A stretch of DNA of 64,000 nt from Daejeonella oryzae DSM 19973 (GCF_000422945.1 NZ_AUHA01000006.1:62001-126000); one strand, 5' to 3'; numbered from the stretch's first letter, positions 7,821 through 17,918 are shown. Numbers and translations: made by a program. The notes: generated by a model from the sequence alone, not told the origin.

Positions 7821-8561
7821 ATGGGTTTTCTGGAGCAAATAGATATAGAAAAAATACCTCAGCATGTGGCTGTAATAATGGATGGGAACGGGCGCTGGGC
7901 TAAAGAAAAAGGCAAACTCAGAGTATTTGGTCATCAAAATGGTGTGCTGGCAGTTCGTGATACGGTTGAAGGTGCAGTAGAGCTGGGCGTGAAGTATTTA
8001 ACTTTATATGCTTTTTCTACAGAGAACTGGAATAGGCCAAAGCTGGAAGTTTTAGCTTTGATGGAATTGCTTGTTGCTACAATTAATAAAGAAACTAAAA
8101 CGTTGATGAATAACGGCGTTCGGTTGAACGCAATCGGGAACTTAAAATCACTGCCGGAAAAATGTTACCGTCAATTGCAGGAAACCATTGTTAAAACGTC
8201 TCAGAATACTAATTGTACTTTAACTCTTGCCCTTAGTTACAGCTCCAGATGGGAAATTACAAATGCGGCTAAAAATTTAGCTCTTAAAGTAGAACAAGGT
8301 GAATTGAAGGCTTCAGAAATTAATGAAGATATTTTTGCTTCCGAATTGAACACCGCATCTATGCCCGATCCGGAATTAATGATCCGCACCAGTGGTGAGT
8401 TTCGGATCAGTAATTATTTGTTATGGCAATTAGCCTATTCAGAATTATATTTTACCCCAAAACTATGGCCTGATTTCAGACGGGATGATTTATTTGAGGC
8501 TGTACTTGATTATCAGAAACGTGAGAGACGTTTTGGATTAACGAGTGAGCAACTTCCCTGA
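7821..8561 (+). CDS. uppS: Isoprenyl transferase (undecaprenyl diphosphate synthase)
   Basis: cis-Prenyltransferase that extends farnesyl diphosphate with isopentenyl diphosphate to the C55 carrier lipid for peptidoglycan and surface glycans. The 246-aa protein has all family blocks: HVAVIMDGNGRWAKEKG (catalytic Asp of MDGNGRWA), GHQNGV, LYAFSTENWNRP, and the C-terminal PDLMIRTSGE-type region here written PDPELMIRTSGEFRISNYLLWQLAYSELYF with the conserved WP-DF after it. Length is standard. It opens the envelope block uppS-bamA-ompH-ompH-murI, an order conserved in Bacteroidota. Confidence 0.97.
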   Translation: MGFLEQIDIEKIPQHVAVIMDGNGRWAKEKGKLRVFGHQNGVLAVRDTVEGAVELGVKYLTLYAFSTENWNRPKLEVLALMELLVATINKETKTLMNNGVRLNAIGNLKSLPEKCYRQLQETIVKTSQNTNCTLTLALSYSSRWEITNAAKNLALKVEQGELKASEINEDIFASELNTASMPDPELMIRTSGEFRISNYLLWQLAYSELYFTPKLWPDFRRDDLFEAVLDYQKRERRFGLTSEQLP

Positions 8562-8754
8562 AAGAAATAACATCGCAATTAACATTCCCGCAATCAAAAA
8601 TATATGGAGGCTTGAAAAACCTTCAAAATTATAATCAATTAACCTGATGGAATTTTAAAAGCAAGAGATGAATGTACGTATCACATTAGCCGGTTGTAAT
8701 CATCCTCACACCAACTAATTTTTACTTTTAACACTTTTTAACAACTGATTAAGT

Positions 8755-8762
8755 TATTTTAG
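8755..8762 (+). promoter_or_regulatory. -7 element (TATTTTAG) before bamA
   Basis: TATTTTAG is one base from the TAnnTTTG consensus and precedes the bamA ATG by 18 nt. The 219-nt gap behind uppS supports an independent promoter for bamA. No -33 element is obvious. Confidence 0.4.
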
Positions 8763-8780
8763 CACCGTTAAATCCACAAA

Positions 8781-11327
8781 ATGAACCGTTTTATATTTAT
8801 AATATTCTTTCTTATTTCCGGTACTTCTGCTATGGCTCAATTTGGCCGAACAGGTTCTACTACAAGTATTAAAGCCACCGAAAGTCAGGAATTCAGCTAT
8901 CTAAATCCGAAAGAATATGTTATTGGTGGCACAACGGTTAACGGGGCGCAATTCCTGGATAAAGATGTTCTAATCACCATATCCAAATTAACTATAGGCG
9001 AAAAAATTATGGTGCCTGGTGATGCGACTTCAAACGCTATTAAAAATTTATGGGCTCAGGGTCTTTTTGATGATGTTCAACTGAATATTGCCGAGGTTAA
9101 AGGAGATTCTATTTTCTTTGAAATAATTGTGGTAGAGCGTCCGCGTTTAACACGCATTACTTTAAAAGGCTTACGCAAAAGCGAAACAGAAGATATACAG
9201 GCTAAACTGGTTGACAAAACCGGCAAAGTGGTAAATGAGAATTTACGGAAGACAACAACAGATATTATTAAAAAGCATTTTAATGAAAAAGGTTTTTTAT
9301 ATACCGATGTAGAAATTACTGAGGTGAAAGATACGGCAGAAGCAAACAATGTAATCCTGAATATAAATGTTGATAAAAATGAACGGGTAAAAGTTAATCA
9401 AATCACATTTGAAGGAAACAAGGATTTTAAAGACAAACAGTTAAAAAAATATTTAAAGAAAACCAAAGAGCGTGCTTTCTACAGAATTTTTGGAGCAGGT
9501 AAATTCCTGTTGGATAAATATGAAGAAGACAAACTTGCGCTTGTTTCTAAGATGCAGGATAAAGGCTATCGCGATGCAGAAATTGTAAGTGACACCATTA
9601 TCAGAAATGCAGATAACTCTGTGAATATCAATTTTAAACTTTACGAGGGTCCAAAATATTATTTCGGAAACATAACATTTGCAGGAAATGCAAAATATCC
9701 TACCAGTTTGCTGAATAAAATTCTGGCGATTAATAAAGGAGATGTTTTTAGTGAAGATAAATTAAATAAAAGATTAAGCGGTCCTACCGCAAATGGCGAA
9801 GACATTAGTTCTTTATATCTGGATGCCGGATATCTTACTTATCAGGGAGATCCGGTTCAAACTAAAATTTACGGCGATAGTATCGACGTAGAAATACGGA
9901 TGTATGAAGGGCCTCAGTACACTATTAATAAAATCATCTTAAAAGGAAATGAGCTTACCAATGACAAAGTAGTTCTTAGAGAGATTCGTACTAAACCGGG
10001 ACAGAAATTTTCTAAATCAGATATTGTTCGTAGTACAAGGGAAATTGCCCAGTTAGGTAATTTTGATGATCAGAAAACTGAACCTAAGCCAATTAACATT
10101 AATCCGAATGATGGTACAGTTGATATTGAATACAATGTGGTTGAAAAGCCATCTGATCAAATCGAATTATCGGGTGGTTTTGGTGGCGGCCGTGTGGTCG
10201 GAACTTTAGGTTTAACCTTTAATAACTTTTCTGCCAGAAATCTTTTCAACTTAAAAGCATGGAAACCACTTCCAAAAGGTGATGGTCAGAAATTGAGTAT
10301 TCGCGGGCAAACTAACGGCAAGTTTTATCAATCTTATAGTTTTTCTTTCTCCGAGCCTTGGTTAGGTGGCAGAAAGCCTATATATTTTGGAATCAGCGCT
10401 TTTACTTCTTTGCAGTCTAATGGACTTTCTCAGAGTAATGCAGATTTGCAAAAGATTCGCCTTAACGGAATTACATTCACGCTGGGACAGAAATTGAAAT
10501 TCCCTGATGATTATTTCCAGGCAAATACGTCATTAAATTTCCAGCAATATAAATTGAATAACTATTCAGGTTTCTTATTCTCTAACGGAACCGCTTACAA
10601 CTTTAACTTAACACAGGAAATTAGCCGTAATTCTGTTGATGCACCGATTTATCCAACTTCTGGAACGAATCTGAAATTAACACTTCAGGCTACGCCTCCG
10701 TATTCTCTGTTAAATGATGTTAACTATAAAACCGCTACAGATCAGGATAAATATCGTTATACTGAGTATTTTAAGACTAAGTTTGAATCACAATGGTTTC
10801 AGCGTATTGCCGGAAAGCTTGTTTTAAAAGCTCAGGCTCAGTTCGGATTCCTTGGGTCTTACAACAGAGCTGTTGGTCAATCAGCTTTCGAACGTTTTAA
10901 ATTAGGTGGAGACGGAATGCAAGGATTTGATTTCCTTCAGGGATCTGAGGTAATTGCAATGCGTGGATACGCCAATAATACAGTTATCCCGATAGGATCT
11001 AATCCAAATATTGCACAGCGTTCCGGTAGTCCCATCTTCAATAAATATCTTTTGGAATTGCGACACCCGATTACATTAAACCAGCAGGCAACTGTTTTCG
11101 TACTTGCTTTTGCAGAAGGTGGTAATACATGGAATAGCTTCAGGGAGTTTGCTCCTTTTAATGTACGCAGATCTGTGGGTGTGGGCGCAAGGGTATTCCT
11201 TCCTATCTTTGGTTTATTAGGTATTGATTATGGGTATGGATTTGACCGTATTCCTGGTTTACCGGATGCCAATAAAGGACAATTCCATTTTAGCATTGCC
11301 CAGTCTTTAAGCGGCGGATTTAATTAA
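8781..11327 (+). CDS. bamA: Outer membrane protein assembly factor BamA
   Basis: Omp85 insertase that folds beta-barrel proteins into the outer membrane. The 848-aa precursor has a signal peptide (IFIIFFLISGTSAMAQ), then about 430 residues of POTRA repeats recognisable by phrases such as ITLKGLRKSETEDIQ, VNQITFEGNKDFKDKQL, FGNITFAGNAKYPTSLL and INKIILKGNELTNDKVVLREIRTKPGQKFS, and a C-terminal surface-antigen barrel beginning near IELSGGFGGGRVVGTLGLTFNNFSARNLF. The conserved barrel region includes FKLGGDGMQGFDFLQGSE and the final strand HFSIAQSLSGGFN. Two OmpH/Skp chaperone genes follow directly, which deliver substrates to this machine. Confidence 0.96.
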   Translation: MNRFIFIIFFLISGTSAMAQFGRTGSTTSIKATESQEFSYLNPKEYVIGGTTVNGAQFLDKDVLITISKLTIGEKIMVPGDATSNAIKNLWAQGLFDDVQLNIAEVKGDSIFFEIIVVERPRLTRITLKGLRKSETEDIQAKLVDKTGKVVNENLRKTTTDIIKKHFNEKGFLYTDVEITEVKDTAEANNVILNINVDKNERVKVNQITFEGNKDFKDKQLKKYLKKTKERAFYRIFGAGKFLLDKYEEDKLALVSKMQDKGYRDAEIVSDTIIRNADNSVNINFKLYEGPKYYFGNITFAGNAKYPTSLLNKILAINKGDVFSEDKLNKRLSGPTANGEDISSLYLDAGYLTYQGDPVQTKIYGDSIDVEIRMYEGPQYTINKIILKGNELTNDKVVLREIRTKPGQKFSKSDIVRSTREIAQLGNFDDQKTEPKPININPNDGTVDIEYNVVEKPSDQIELSGGFGGGRVVGTLGLTFNNFSARNLFNLKAWKPLPKGDGQKLSIRGQTNGKFYQSYSFSFSEPWLGGRKPIYFGISAFTSLQSNGLSQSNADLQKIRLNGITFTLGQKLKFPDDYFQANTSLNFQQYKLNNYSGFLFSNGTAYNFNLTQEISRNSVDAPIYPTSGTNLKLTLQATPPYSLLNDVNYKTATDQDKYRYTEYFKTKFESQWFQRIAGKLVLKAQAQFGFLGSYNRAVGQSAFERFKLGGDGMQGFDFLQGSEVIAMRGYANNTVIPIGSNPNIAQRSGSPIFNKYLLELRHPITLNQQATVFVLAFAEGGNTWNSFREFAPFNVRRSVGVGARVFLPIFGLLGIDYGYGFDRIPGLPDANKGQFHFSIAQSLSGGFN

Positions 11328-11332
11328 TTTGT

Positions 11333-11863
11333 ATGAAGAAAATTCTTTTAACATTATTCTTTGCAGTTATTGGCGTAACCGGTGCTTTTGCCCAGCGTTT
11401 TGCATATGTTGACAGTGAATATATACTGAAACATATTCCCGAATATAATTCGGCTCAAAAGCAATTAGATGCAGTTTCAGCACAATGGCAAAAAGAAGCA
11501 GATGCTAAATTTGCAGATATTGAAAGGTTATACAAGGCTTATCAGGCTGATCAGGTTTTATTAACGGATGATATGCGCAAGCGTCGCGAAAGCGAAATTA
11601 TTGAAAAAGAAAAAGAGGCAAAGGAGTTTCAGCGCATAAAGTTTGGCTTTGAAGGCGAATTATTTCAGCAAAGAAGCAGGCTGATTAAACCTATTCAGGA
11701 AAAGGTGTCTAAAGCTGTACAAGCTTTGGCAGATGATCAGCAGCTGGATATGATTTTTGATAAAAACAGTGAAGTGACGCTATTATTTGCTAATCCGCGT
11801 TTAGATAAAAGCAATGAAGTGATAACCCGGCTGGGGTATAAACCCGGGGTTTTTGTAAAATAG
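11333..11863 (+). CDS. OmpH/Skp family periplasmic chaperone (first copy)
   Basis: 176-aa protein with a signal peptide ending AFAQ (about residue 20). The mature part FAYVDSEYILKHIPEYNSAQKQLDAVSAQWQKEADAKFADIERLYKAYQ starts as OmpH proteins do and continues as a long charged helix pair, then RSRLIKPIQEKVSKAVQALADDQQLDMIFDKNS, the strand that closes the trimer body. Such Skp-type trimers hold unfolded outer-membrane proteins on the way to BamA. It starts 5 nt after the bamA stop, so it is in the same transcript. The second copy downstream is clearly divergent. Confidence 0.9.
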   Translation: MKKILLTLFFAVIGVTGAFAQRFAYVDSEYILKHIPEYNSAQKQLDAVSAQWQKEADAKFADIERLYKAYQADQVLLTDDMRKRRESEIIEKEKEAKEFQRIKFGFEGELFQQRSRLIKPIQEKVSKAVQALADDQQLDMIFDKNSEVTLLFANPRLDKSNEVITRLGYKPGVFVK

Positions 11864-11993
11864 AATAGTCTAAGTTTTTATCACACACCATACAAGAACG
11901 AATAAAGGCAGCATTCTGATCAATACTATTAAAATTAAATATTAAAGGAAAATTTTATATAATCGTAAATAAAAACAAAACAAAAATATACAA

Positions 11994-12551
11994 ATGAGAA
12001 AATTAGTAAAAGTAGCAGTAGTTGCGGTTGGATTATTATTTGCAGGTAACGCAGTAAATGCTCAACAAAAGTTTGGTCATATTAACTCGAGCGACCTTCT
12101 ACAGGCCATGCCCGAAATGAAAACAGCTGATGCAAATTTTCAGACTTTCGCAAAAGCAAAACAAACTGCGTTAGAACAAATGGATGCCGAGCGCCAGAAA
12201 AAAATAGTTTCATATCAGGAAAAAGCGAAAACAATTAGTGAAGCAAACAAAGTAGATGTGGGCAAGCAATTGGAACTTTTAGCTAAGGATATCCAGGATA
12301 TGGAAAAAAGAATTGGAGAAACTCAGGAGAAATCTCAGGAAGAATTAACTGCGAAACGTACTGAACTATACCAGCCGGTATTTAAAAAGGCAGAAGATGC
12401 AGTTAAGGTTGTAGCCAAAGAAAAAGGTTATGCCTACGTGTTTGATGTTTCACAACCCGGAGTAGTTTATTTTGATGGTGGTGATGATCTGTTGGTTGCC
12501 GTAAAAACTAAATTGGGAATCTCTGCATCTGCAGCAGCTCCTAAAAAGTAA
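11994..12551 (+). CDS. OmpH/Skp family periplasmic chaperone (second copy)
   Basis: 185-aa precursor with a signal peptide (VAVVAVGLLFAGNAVNAQ). The mature sequence QKFGHINSSDLLQAMPEMKTADANFQTFAKAKQTALEQM and the long Lys/Glu/Gln helical region are typical of OmpH; LYQPVFKKAEDAVKVVAKEKGYAYVFDVS gives the C-terminal body strand. It is only loosely similar to the copy upstream, so two distinct Skp paralogues are present, a pattern usual in Bacteroidota. A 130-nt gap separates it from the first copy and a strong terminator follows, so it may have its own promoter. Confidence 0.9.
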   Translation: MRKLVKVAVVAVGLLFAGNAVNAQQKFGHINSSDLLQAMPEMKTADANFQTFAKAKQTALEQMDAERQKKIVSYQEKAKTISEANKVDVGKQLELLAKDIQDMEKRIGETQEKSQEELTAKRTELYQPVFKKAEDAVKVVAKEKGYAYVFDVSQPGVVYFDGGDDLLVAVKTKLGISASAAAPKK

Positions 12552-12571
12552 TTATAGGGCTTAATAGCATG

Positions 12572-12604
12572 AAGTGCAAAGAGGAAACTCTTTGCACTTT
12601 TTTT
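12572..12604 (+). terminator. Intrinsic terminator after the ompH genes
   Basis: A perfect 12-bp stem (AAGTGCAAAGAG / CTCTTTGCACTT) with a GAAA loop is followed by a T-run. It ends the bamA-ompH-ompH unit. Confidence 0.92.
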
Positions 12605-12663
12605 ATGCACCATAATCGTATAGCCCCATTTTTTCAATTAATTTTTAAATATTACTTTTATCA

Positions 12664-13470
12664 ATGAGCTCAAACCAACCTATAGGCATATTCGATTCGG
12701 GGATTGGAGGATTAACAGTTGCTAACGCAATTCACAAAATTCTCCCGAATGAACAGCTTATTTATTTTGGTGATACGGCACATTTGCCTTACGGCGATAA
12801 ATCTCCGGAAGCGATCAGATCTTATAGTTTAAAAATTGGCAGGTTTCTGTTAGATCAAAATTGCAAACTCATTGTAATTGCATGCAATACTGCTTCTTCC
12901 CATGCGTATACTAAACTTGTGGAGGCTTTTGCAGATAAAGTTCACATAGTGAATGTTATAGATCCGGTAGTCGATTTTTTGGCAGATAATAAAGCATTTC
13001 AAAAAATTGGGGTAATTGGTACCAAGTCCACTATAAATTCTGGAGTTTACACCAATAAATTAAAAATTGCAGCACCGGCAAAGGAAGTATCTGCATTAGC
13101 AACGCCTTTACTTGCTCCAATGATTGAGGAAGGATTTTATAATAACAACATTAGCCACACGGTTATCAGGTCTTATCTGTCCTCGCCCGAATTATATTCA
13201 ATTGATACGCTCGTACTGGCATGTACCCATTATCCATTGATTCAGAAAGAGATTGATGAATATTTTAATGGAAAGGTAACTATAATTAATACTGCAAAAA
13301 TTGTGGCAGAACATATTAAAAATACCCTTGTAAAGCTTGATCTTTTAAATGGTGGAATTCCGGCAGATCATCAGTTTTTTGTTTCAGATTTCACCTCCTC
13401 TTTTGAAAACAGTACCCGGTTGTTTTTTGGTGAACAAATTCATCTGAAATTAAAAAATATCTGGGAGTGA
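12664..13470 (+). CDS. murI: Glutamate racemase
   Basis: Converts L-glutamate to D-glutamate for peptidoglycan. The 268-aa cytoplasmic enzyme starts with IGIFDSGIGGLTV and has both catalytic cysteines, Cys74 (VIACNTASSH) and Cys187 (LACTHYPLI), together with the FGDTAHLPYGDKS block around residue 36. Size and motifs are standard for MurI. It follows the ompH terminator and so needs its own promoter; only a weak TACTTTTA is visible just upstream. The position beside bamA/ompH is conserved in the phylum. Confidence 0.96.
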   Translation: MSSNQPIGIFDSGIGGLTVANAIHKILPNEQLIYFGDTAHLPYGDKSPEAIRSYSLKIGRFLLDQNCKLIVIACNTASSHAYTKLVEAFADKVHIVNVIDPVVDFLADNKAFQKIGVIGTKSTINSGVYTNKLKIAAPAKEVSALATPLLAPMIEEGFYNNNISHTVIRSYLSSPELYSIDTLVLACTHYPLIQKEIDEYFNGKVTIINTAKIVAEHIKNTLVKLDLLNGGIPADHQFFVSDFTSSFENSTRLFFGEQIHLKLKNIWE

Positions 13471-13536
13471 TCATTTTTTGAACAGCTGAGTTTAAAGCTT
13501 ACGGTAAAATGACTGGTAATTTGTATTTAAAAACCG

Positions 13537-13544
13537 TATTTTTG
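13537..13544 (+). promoter_or_regulatory. -7 promoter element (TATTTTTG) before the PurF-like gene
   Basis: A full TAnnTTTG match 17 nt before the ATG at 13562. The leader would be about 14 nt. Confidence 0.55.
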
Positions 13545-13561
13545 CCCGCTCATTAGTAGCT

Positions 13562-15463
13562 ATGAGCGAACAAATAAAACACGAGTGCGGGGTAGTTCTT
13601 ATCCGCCTTTTAAAACCTCTCTCTTTTTATCAGGAAAAATACGGTACCTCCCTTTATGGGTTGAATAAGCTGTATTTGTTAATGGAAAAGCAGCATAACC
13701 GTGGACAGGATGGAGCCGGTATTGCAACTATAAAACTGGATGTCAAACCCGGAAACCGATATATTAGTCGTTACCGTTCTACCGGAGCAAATGCCGTGGC
13801 AGAGATTTTTGAGTACGTGCAAAATAAATTTGCGGATGTTCAGAAAAATTCTCCCGAGCTTTTGCAGGATGCACAATGGCTTAAAGAAAATATAAGTTTT
13901 ACCGGCGAAGTGTTAATGGGTCATTTGCGTTACGGCACCCACGGTAAAAACAGTATTGAAAGTTGTCATCCATTCCTTCGTCAGAATAACTGGATGACCC
14001 GTAACCTGGTTATCTCTGGTAACTTCAATATGACCAATGTAGATGAACTGCTTGAGCAATTATTCGAACTCGGTCAGCATCCAAAGGAACGTGCCGACAC
14101 AGTTACCGTGCTTGAAAAAATTGGTCACTTCCTGGACACAGAGAATCAGGAACTGTTTGATAAATTTAATAAGGAAGGTTTTTCAAATGCACAGATCAGT
14201 CATGAAATTGCTGATCATCTGGATGTAGCCAAAATACTCCGCCGCTCGGCAAAAAACTGGGATGGAGGATATACAATTAGCGGTATTTTTGGTCATGGTG
14301 ATGCTTTTGTTATGCGTGATCCTGCAGGTATTCGTCCTGCATTTTATTATCAGGATGATGAAATTGTTGTTGTAACATCCGAAAGACCGGCTATTCAAAC
14401 CGCTTTTAATGTTCCTTTAGAAAGTATCAAGGAAATAAAACCCGGCCATGCTCTGATCGTACGTAAAAACGGAGCTATTTCCGAAGAACAATTCCGTGAG
14501 CCTGATGAACAGAAATCATGCTCTTTTGAACGGATCTACTTTTCACGCGGAAGCGATGCCTCTATATACCGTGAGCGAAAGCAATTAGGTCGGTTATTAT
14601 GTCCTCAGATTTTAGAATCTGTTAAACATGATCTTCAGAATACAGTTTTTTCATATATACCTAATACTGCAGAAGTAGCTTTTTATGGAGTGGTAGAAGG
14701 AATAAATAAGTATGTTAAAAATTTCCAGAAAGAGACTTTATTAAATCGTGCCGATAAAATATCTGATGAAGAGTTATCAAAAGTCCTCAGCATGGCTCCA
14801 AGGTTTGAAAAGATTGCCATTAAAGATGTTAAGCTTCGAACGTTTATTACGCAGGACGCAGACAGGCAGGATATGGTTGCTCATGTTTATGATACTACAT
14901 ATGGTGTCGTAAAACGAGGCACAGATAATTTGGTAGTTCTGGATGATTCCATTGTTCGGGGAACTACATTGAAGCAAAGCATTTTAAAAATATTGGATAG
15001 ACTCGGGCCTAAAAAAATTCTGGTTGTTTCATCAGCACCGCAAATTCGTTATCCGGATTGTTATGGTATAGATATGTCGCGTATGGGTGAATTTGTGGCA
15101 TTTGAAGCTGCAATTACCTTGCTTAGAGAAACCGCACAAGAGCATATTATTAAATCTACTTACCAGAAATGTGTGGCCACCCAATATTTGGATAAAGAAG
15201 AAGTTGAAAACTACGTGAAAGCTATTTATGATCCTTTTACTGATGAAGAAATTTCGGCAAAAATCGCAAAGATTATCACTCCTAAAGAAGTAAATGCAGA
15301 GGTTGAAGTAATTTATCAGACTCTTGATAATTTGCATAAAGCCTGTCCGGATCATTTGGGGGATTGGTATTTTTCAGGAAATTATCCCACCAAAGGCGGA
15401 AACAAGGTCGTGAATAAAGCTTTTATGAACTGGGTAGAAGGCAAGAATCAGCGGGCTTATTAA
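13562..15463 (+). CDS. Long PurF-like amidophosphoribosyltransferase
   Basis: 633-aa fusion of a class II glutamine amidotransferase and a phosphoribosyltransferase. A nucleophile Cys9 follows an eight-residue leader (HECGVV) that would have to be removed. Arg123 lies in RYGTHG. RDPAGIRP and CSFERIYFSRGSD mark the interdomain region, and the PRPP loop NLVVLDDSIVRGTT is at 456-469. This is the PurF reaction layout (PRPP + Gln to phosphoribosylamine), but the protein is over 100 residues longer than typical PurF, and the usual HNGNL oxyanion segment reads ISGNF (Ser152-Gly153), so the conserved Asn is Ser. It may be a second, specialised PurF paralogue; a canonical purF is not in the window. 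Confidence 0.8.
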   Translation: MSEQIKHECGVVLIRLLKPLSFYQEKYGTSLYGLNKLYLLMEKQHNRGQDGAGIATIKLDVKPGNRYISRYRSTGANAVAEIFEYVQNKFADVQKNSPELLQDAQWLKENISFTGEVLMGHLRYGTHGKNSIESCHPFLRQNNWMTRNLVISGNFNMTNVDELLEQLFELGQHPKERADTVTVLEKIGHFLDTENQELFDKFNKEGFSNAQISHEIADHLDVAKILRRSAKNWDGGYTISGIFGHGDAFVMRDPAGIRPAFYYQDDEIVVVTSERPAIQTAFNVPLESIKEIKPGHALIVRKNGAISEEQFREPDEQKSCSFERIYFSRGSDASIYRERKQLGRLLCPQILESVKHDLQNTVFSYIPNTAEVAFYGVVEGINKYVKNFQKETLLNRADKISDEELSKVLSMAPRFEKIAIKDVKLRTFITQDADRQDMVAHVYDTTYGVVKRGTDNLVVLDDSIVRGTTLKQSILKILDRLGPKKILVVSSAPQIRYPDCYGIDMSRMGEFVAFEAAITLLRETAQEHIIKSTYQKCVATQYLDKEEVENYVKAIYDPFTDEEISAKIAKIITPKEVNAEVEVIYQTLDNLHKACPDHLGDWYFSGNYPTKGGNKVVNKAFMNWVEGKNQRAY

Positions 15464-15485
15464 ACCTGTATTTCAATAAATTGTT

Positions 15486-15517
15486 AAGGGATTAGACTTA
15501 TGTTTAATCCCTTTTTT
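15486..15517 (+). terminator. Intrinsic terminator after the PurF-like gene
   Basis: Stem AAGGGATTA / TAATCCCTT with a 10-nt loop and six Ts. It separates this gene from the converging lysE-type gene. Confidence 0.88.
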
Positions 15518-15523
15518 AATGGA

Positions 15524-16153
15524 TTATATTAAGGAATGACCGATAACAAGGTTATAAATCAGCCGGAAGGCAAAAATAATAATAAGAATCCCGGCAACCT
15601 GATTGAGTCTGGAAATAGTTTTCTCTTTAATCCGGTAACGCAATTTGTTAGCGTAATACGCTTTGGTAATATCGATGCTGAACTGGGTCAGCAGAATGGC
15701 GGAATAAAAAGGTATAATGTTTTTGGCCTGAAATTCTCCGGCTACAGAAATAACGCCGCTGGTAACGCTTATCCAGTATAAAAGGATGGCTGGATTGAAA
15801 ATACACATGAAAAAACCCTTGAAAAAATAACCGGTGTTATGCCGCTTCGAAGTTGAATTTTCATAATTTATTTTTACCTTTTTGAATAAATAATACACTC
15901 CGATAGAAAGCAGAATAATACTGCCCGTTATGCCGATTGGCAGTCGATAGGTGTTTTCCAGGGCAAGAAAGGAAGTGCCGTATAAGGTTAGGGCTACGTA
16001 TAAAATATCACTTAACAAAACGCCTCCTGCAAGAGAAACACCTGCATAAAAGCCTTTTTCGATACTTGTTTTAATTAAAGCAAAAAAAACGGGACCTGTT
16101 AAAAAGGACAAAACAAGTCCAAGCCCTATTCCCGATATTATAGATTCGAGCAT
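15524..16153 (-). CDS. LysE/RhtB family exporter
   Basis: 209-aa inner-membrane protein with about six hydrophobic segments. The N-terminus IISGIGLGLVLSFLTGPVFFALIKTSIEKGFYAGVSLAGGVLLSDILYV contains the family signature (G-x-GPVFFAL-x-x-x-x-x-x-G-x-x-A-G). LysE proteins export amino acids or related small molecules by proton exchange; the substrate here cannot be deduced. It is a single gene between the PurF-like terminator and a divergent sugar permease; no clear promoter is seen in the 157-nt shared upstream region. Confidence 0.9.
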   Translation of the reverse strand: MLESIISGIGLGLVLSFLTGPVFFALIKTSIEKGFYAGVSLAGGVLLSDILYVALTLYGTSFLALENTYRLPIGITGSIILLSIGVYYLFKKVKINYENSTSKRHNTGYFFKGFFMCIFNPAILLYWISVTSGVISVAGEFQAKNIIPFYSAILLTQFSIDITKAYYANKLRYRIKEKTISRLNQVAGILIIIFAFRLIYNLVIGHSLI

Positions 16154-16310
16154 TTACCTATTATTTATAACTGCAATTGCGAATATGCGATTTAAAGCTA
16201 AAAAATCAATAGCTTTTATCTAGTATCACATAAAAACACTAAAATTTTAGCTTGTTTCAATTATTTGAATTATGTTAGATTTAATTTCCTTTAAACCTAA
16301 CTAATTTCAA

Positions 16311-17918
16311 ATGGAACCCAACTCACAAAAAAGTAATCCATCAGCAATGTACACGCTTATAAGCGTGTTTTTTTTCTGGGGCTTTGTTGCTGCCAGTAAT
16401 GGAATATTTATTCCTTTTTGCAAGACGCATTTTAATTTAACCCAGTTTGAATCACAGCTGATAGACTTTACTTTTTATGGAGGTTATTTTATTGGTTCAT
16501 TAATATTATTCTATGCTTCTAAGATTAGTAAGGTGGACATTTTAAATAAGCTGGGTTACAAAAATGGTATTATACTAGGACTTGTAATTTCTGCTGCAGG
16601 AGCTTTATCTATGGTTCCATCTGTCGAGTCTGGTTCATTTGCTTTGATACTAACTTCTTTCTTTTTTATTGCCATTGGTTTTTCATTGCAGCAAACAGCC
16701 GCAAATCCTTTTGCAGTAGCTTTGGGTACACCAGAAACAGGAGCACACCGCTTAAATTTGGCAGGTGGTATTAACAACTTCGGAACATTACTGGGCCCTA
16801 TCGTTGTAAGTATTATTTTGTTTGGAACAGCTAGTAGTGCAGTTGCAAAAGAAGTAGAAATAACTTCTGTAATCACTTTATACTATATTTTAGCAGGTCT
16901 TTTTCTATTCGTAGCAGCTTTCTTTGCAATTTCAAAATTGCCAAAGGTAACCAGTGACGAGAAAATTGAAGCAAGCGGAAAAACAAATATTCCTCTGTTT
17001 GTAATATTTATTGGTTTTATATTAATTCTCGCTTCCGGTCCTTTAACTGATATGACAGGATTGAGTAAATCAGTTTTTGTTTATGCCGCATTGGTAATAA
17101 TTGTTGGAACATTATTATTATCACTTTCTGCAGCATCTAAAGACAAGAACGGTTGGGGTGCAATGCAATATCCGCAACTGATTTTAGGAATGCTTGCCAT
17201 CTTCACATATGTCGGTGTAGAAGTAAGTATTCAAAGTAACATGGGCGCTTTATTAAAATTACCTGAATTTGGAGCTTACGATGAATCTGTAATCGCACCA
17301 TTCATTTCTCTTTACTGGGGAAGCCTAATGATTGGTAGATGGACCGGAGCAATCAGTGCATTTAATCTTTCAAAAAATACCAAGAGGATATTAACCATCG
17401 TAGTTCCATTTATCGCATTCGCTGTTATATTAACTGCAAATTACTTAAACGGAACACCTGTTACTCAATTCTTTCCATATGCCATCTGTGTTGCAATATT
17501 GGTAGCAGGATTTTTTTACAGTCAGGAAAAACCAGCCAAAACCCTGGCGACCTTCGGTATTTTAGGGGTTATTGCTATGATTATAGGACTGGCAACAACC
17601 GGACAAATATCCATTTTCGCATTTTTAAGCGGTGGTCTTTGCTGTTCGATTATGTGGCCATGTATTTTCTCATTATCTATTACAGGTTTAGGGAAATATA
17701 CCAGCCAGGGTTCTTCATTTTTAATTATGATGATTTTGGGAGGAGCTATCATTCCACCTGTGCAGGGTATTTTAGCTGATACCAGCGGGATACATTTATC
17801 TTATGTAGTACCTGTTGTATGTTTTGCTTACCTGGCTTATTTTGCATGGAAAGTAAGTTCAGTTTTGAAAAAACAAGGAGTTGATGTAAGCCATATTGAA
17901 GTAGAAGCTGCTCATTAA
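16311..17918 (+). CDS. Sugar MFS transporter (FucP/NagP-like)
   Basis: 535-aa inner-membrane transporter with about twelve hydrophobic helices. The FucP/glucose-galactose/NagP subgroup is indicated by the start [50 protein letters not shown], by [37 protein letters not shown] (the RLNL/N-G-T signature of this subgroup) and by [15 protein letters not shown]. These are proton-coupled importers of hexoses or N-acetylhexosamines; the exact sugar is not determinable. It is somewhat longer than FucP because of an extended middle loop. The dCMP deaminase gene begins at the next base after its stop. Confidence 0.9.
   Translation: MEPNSQKSNPSAMYTLISVFFFWGFVAASNGIFIPFCKTHFNLTQFESQLIDFTFYGGYFIGSLILFYASKISKVDILNKLGYKNGIILGLVISAAGALSMVPSVESGSFALILTSFFFIAIGFSLQQTAANPFAVALGTPETGAHRLNLAGGINNFGTLLGPIVVSIILFGTASSAVAKEVEITSVITLYYILAGLFLFVAAFFAISKLPKVTSDEKIEASGKTNIPLFVIFIGFILILASGPLTDMTGLSKSVFVYAALVIIVGTLLLSLSAASKDKNGWGAMQYPQLILGMLAIFTYVGVEVSIQSNMGALLKLPEFGAYDESVIAPFISLYWGSLMIGRWTGAISAFNLSKNTKRILTIVVPFIAFAVILTANYLNGTPVTQFFPYAICVAILVAGFFYSQEKPAKTLATFGILGVIAMIIGLATTGQISIFAFLSGGLCCSIMWPCIFSLSITGLGKYTSQGSSFLIMMILGGAIIPPVQGILADTSGIHLSYVVPVVCFAYLAYFAWKVSSVLKKQGVDVSHIEVEAAH

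Noticed and set aside
11333-12551. Two ompH genes as a recent tandem duplication or assembly error
   Set aside because: The two proteins align only loosely and have different signal peptides, so they are old paralogues.
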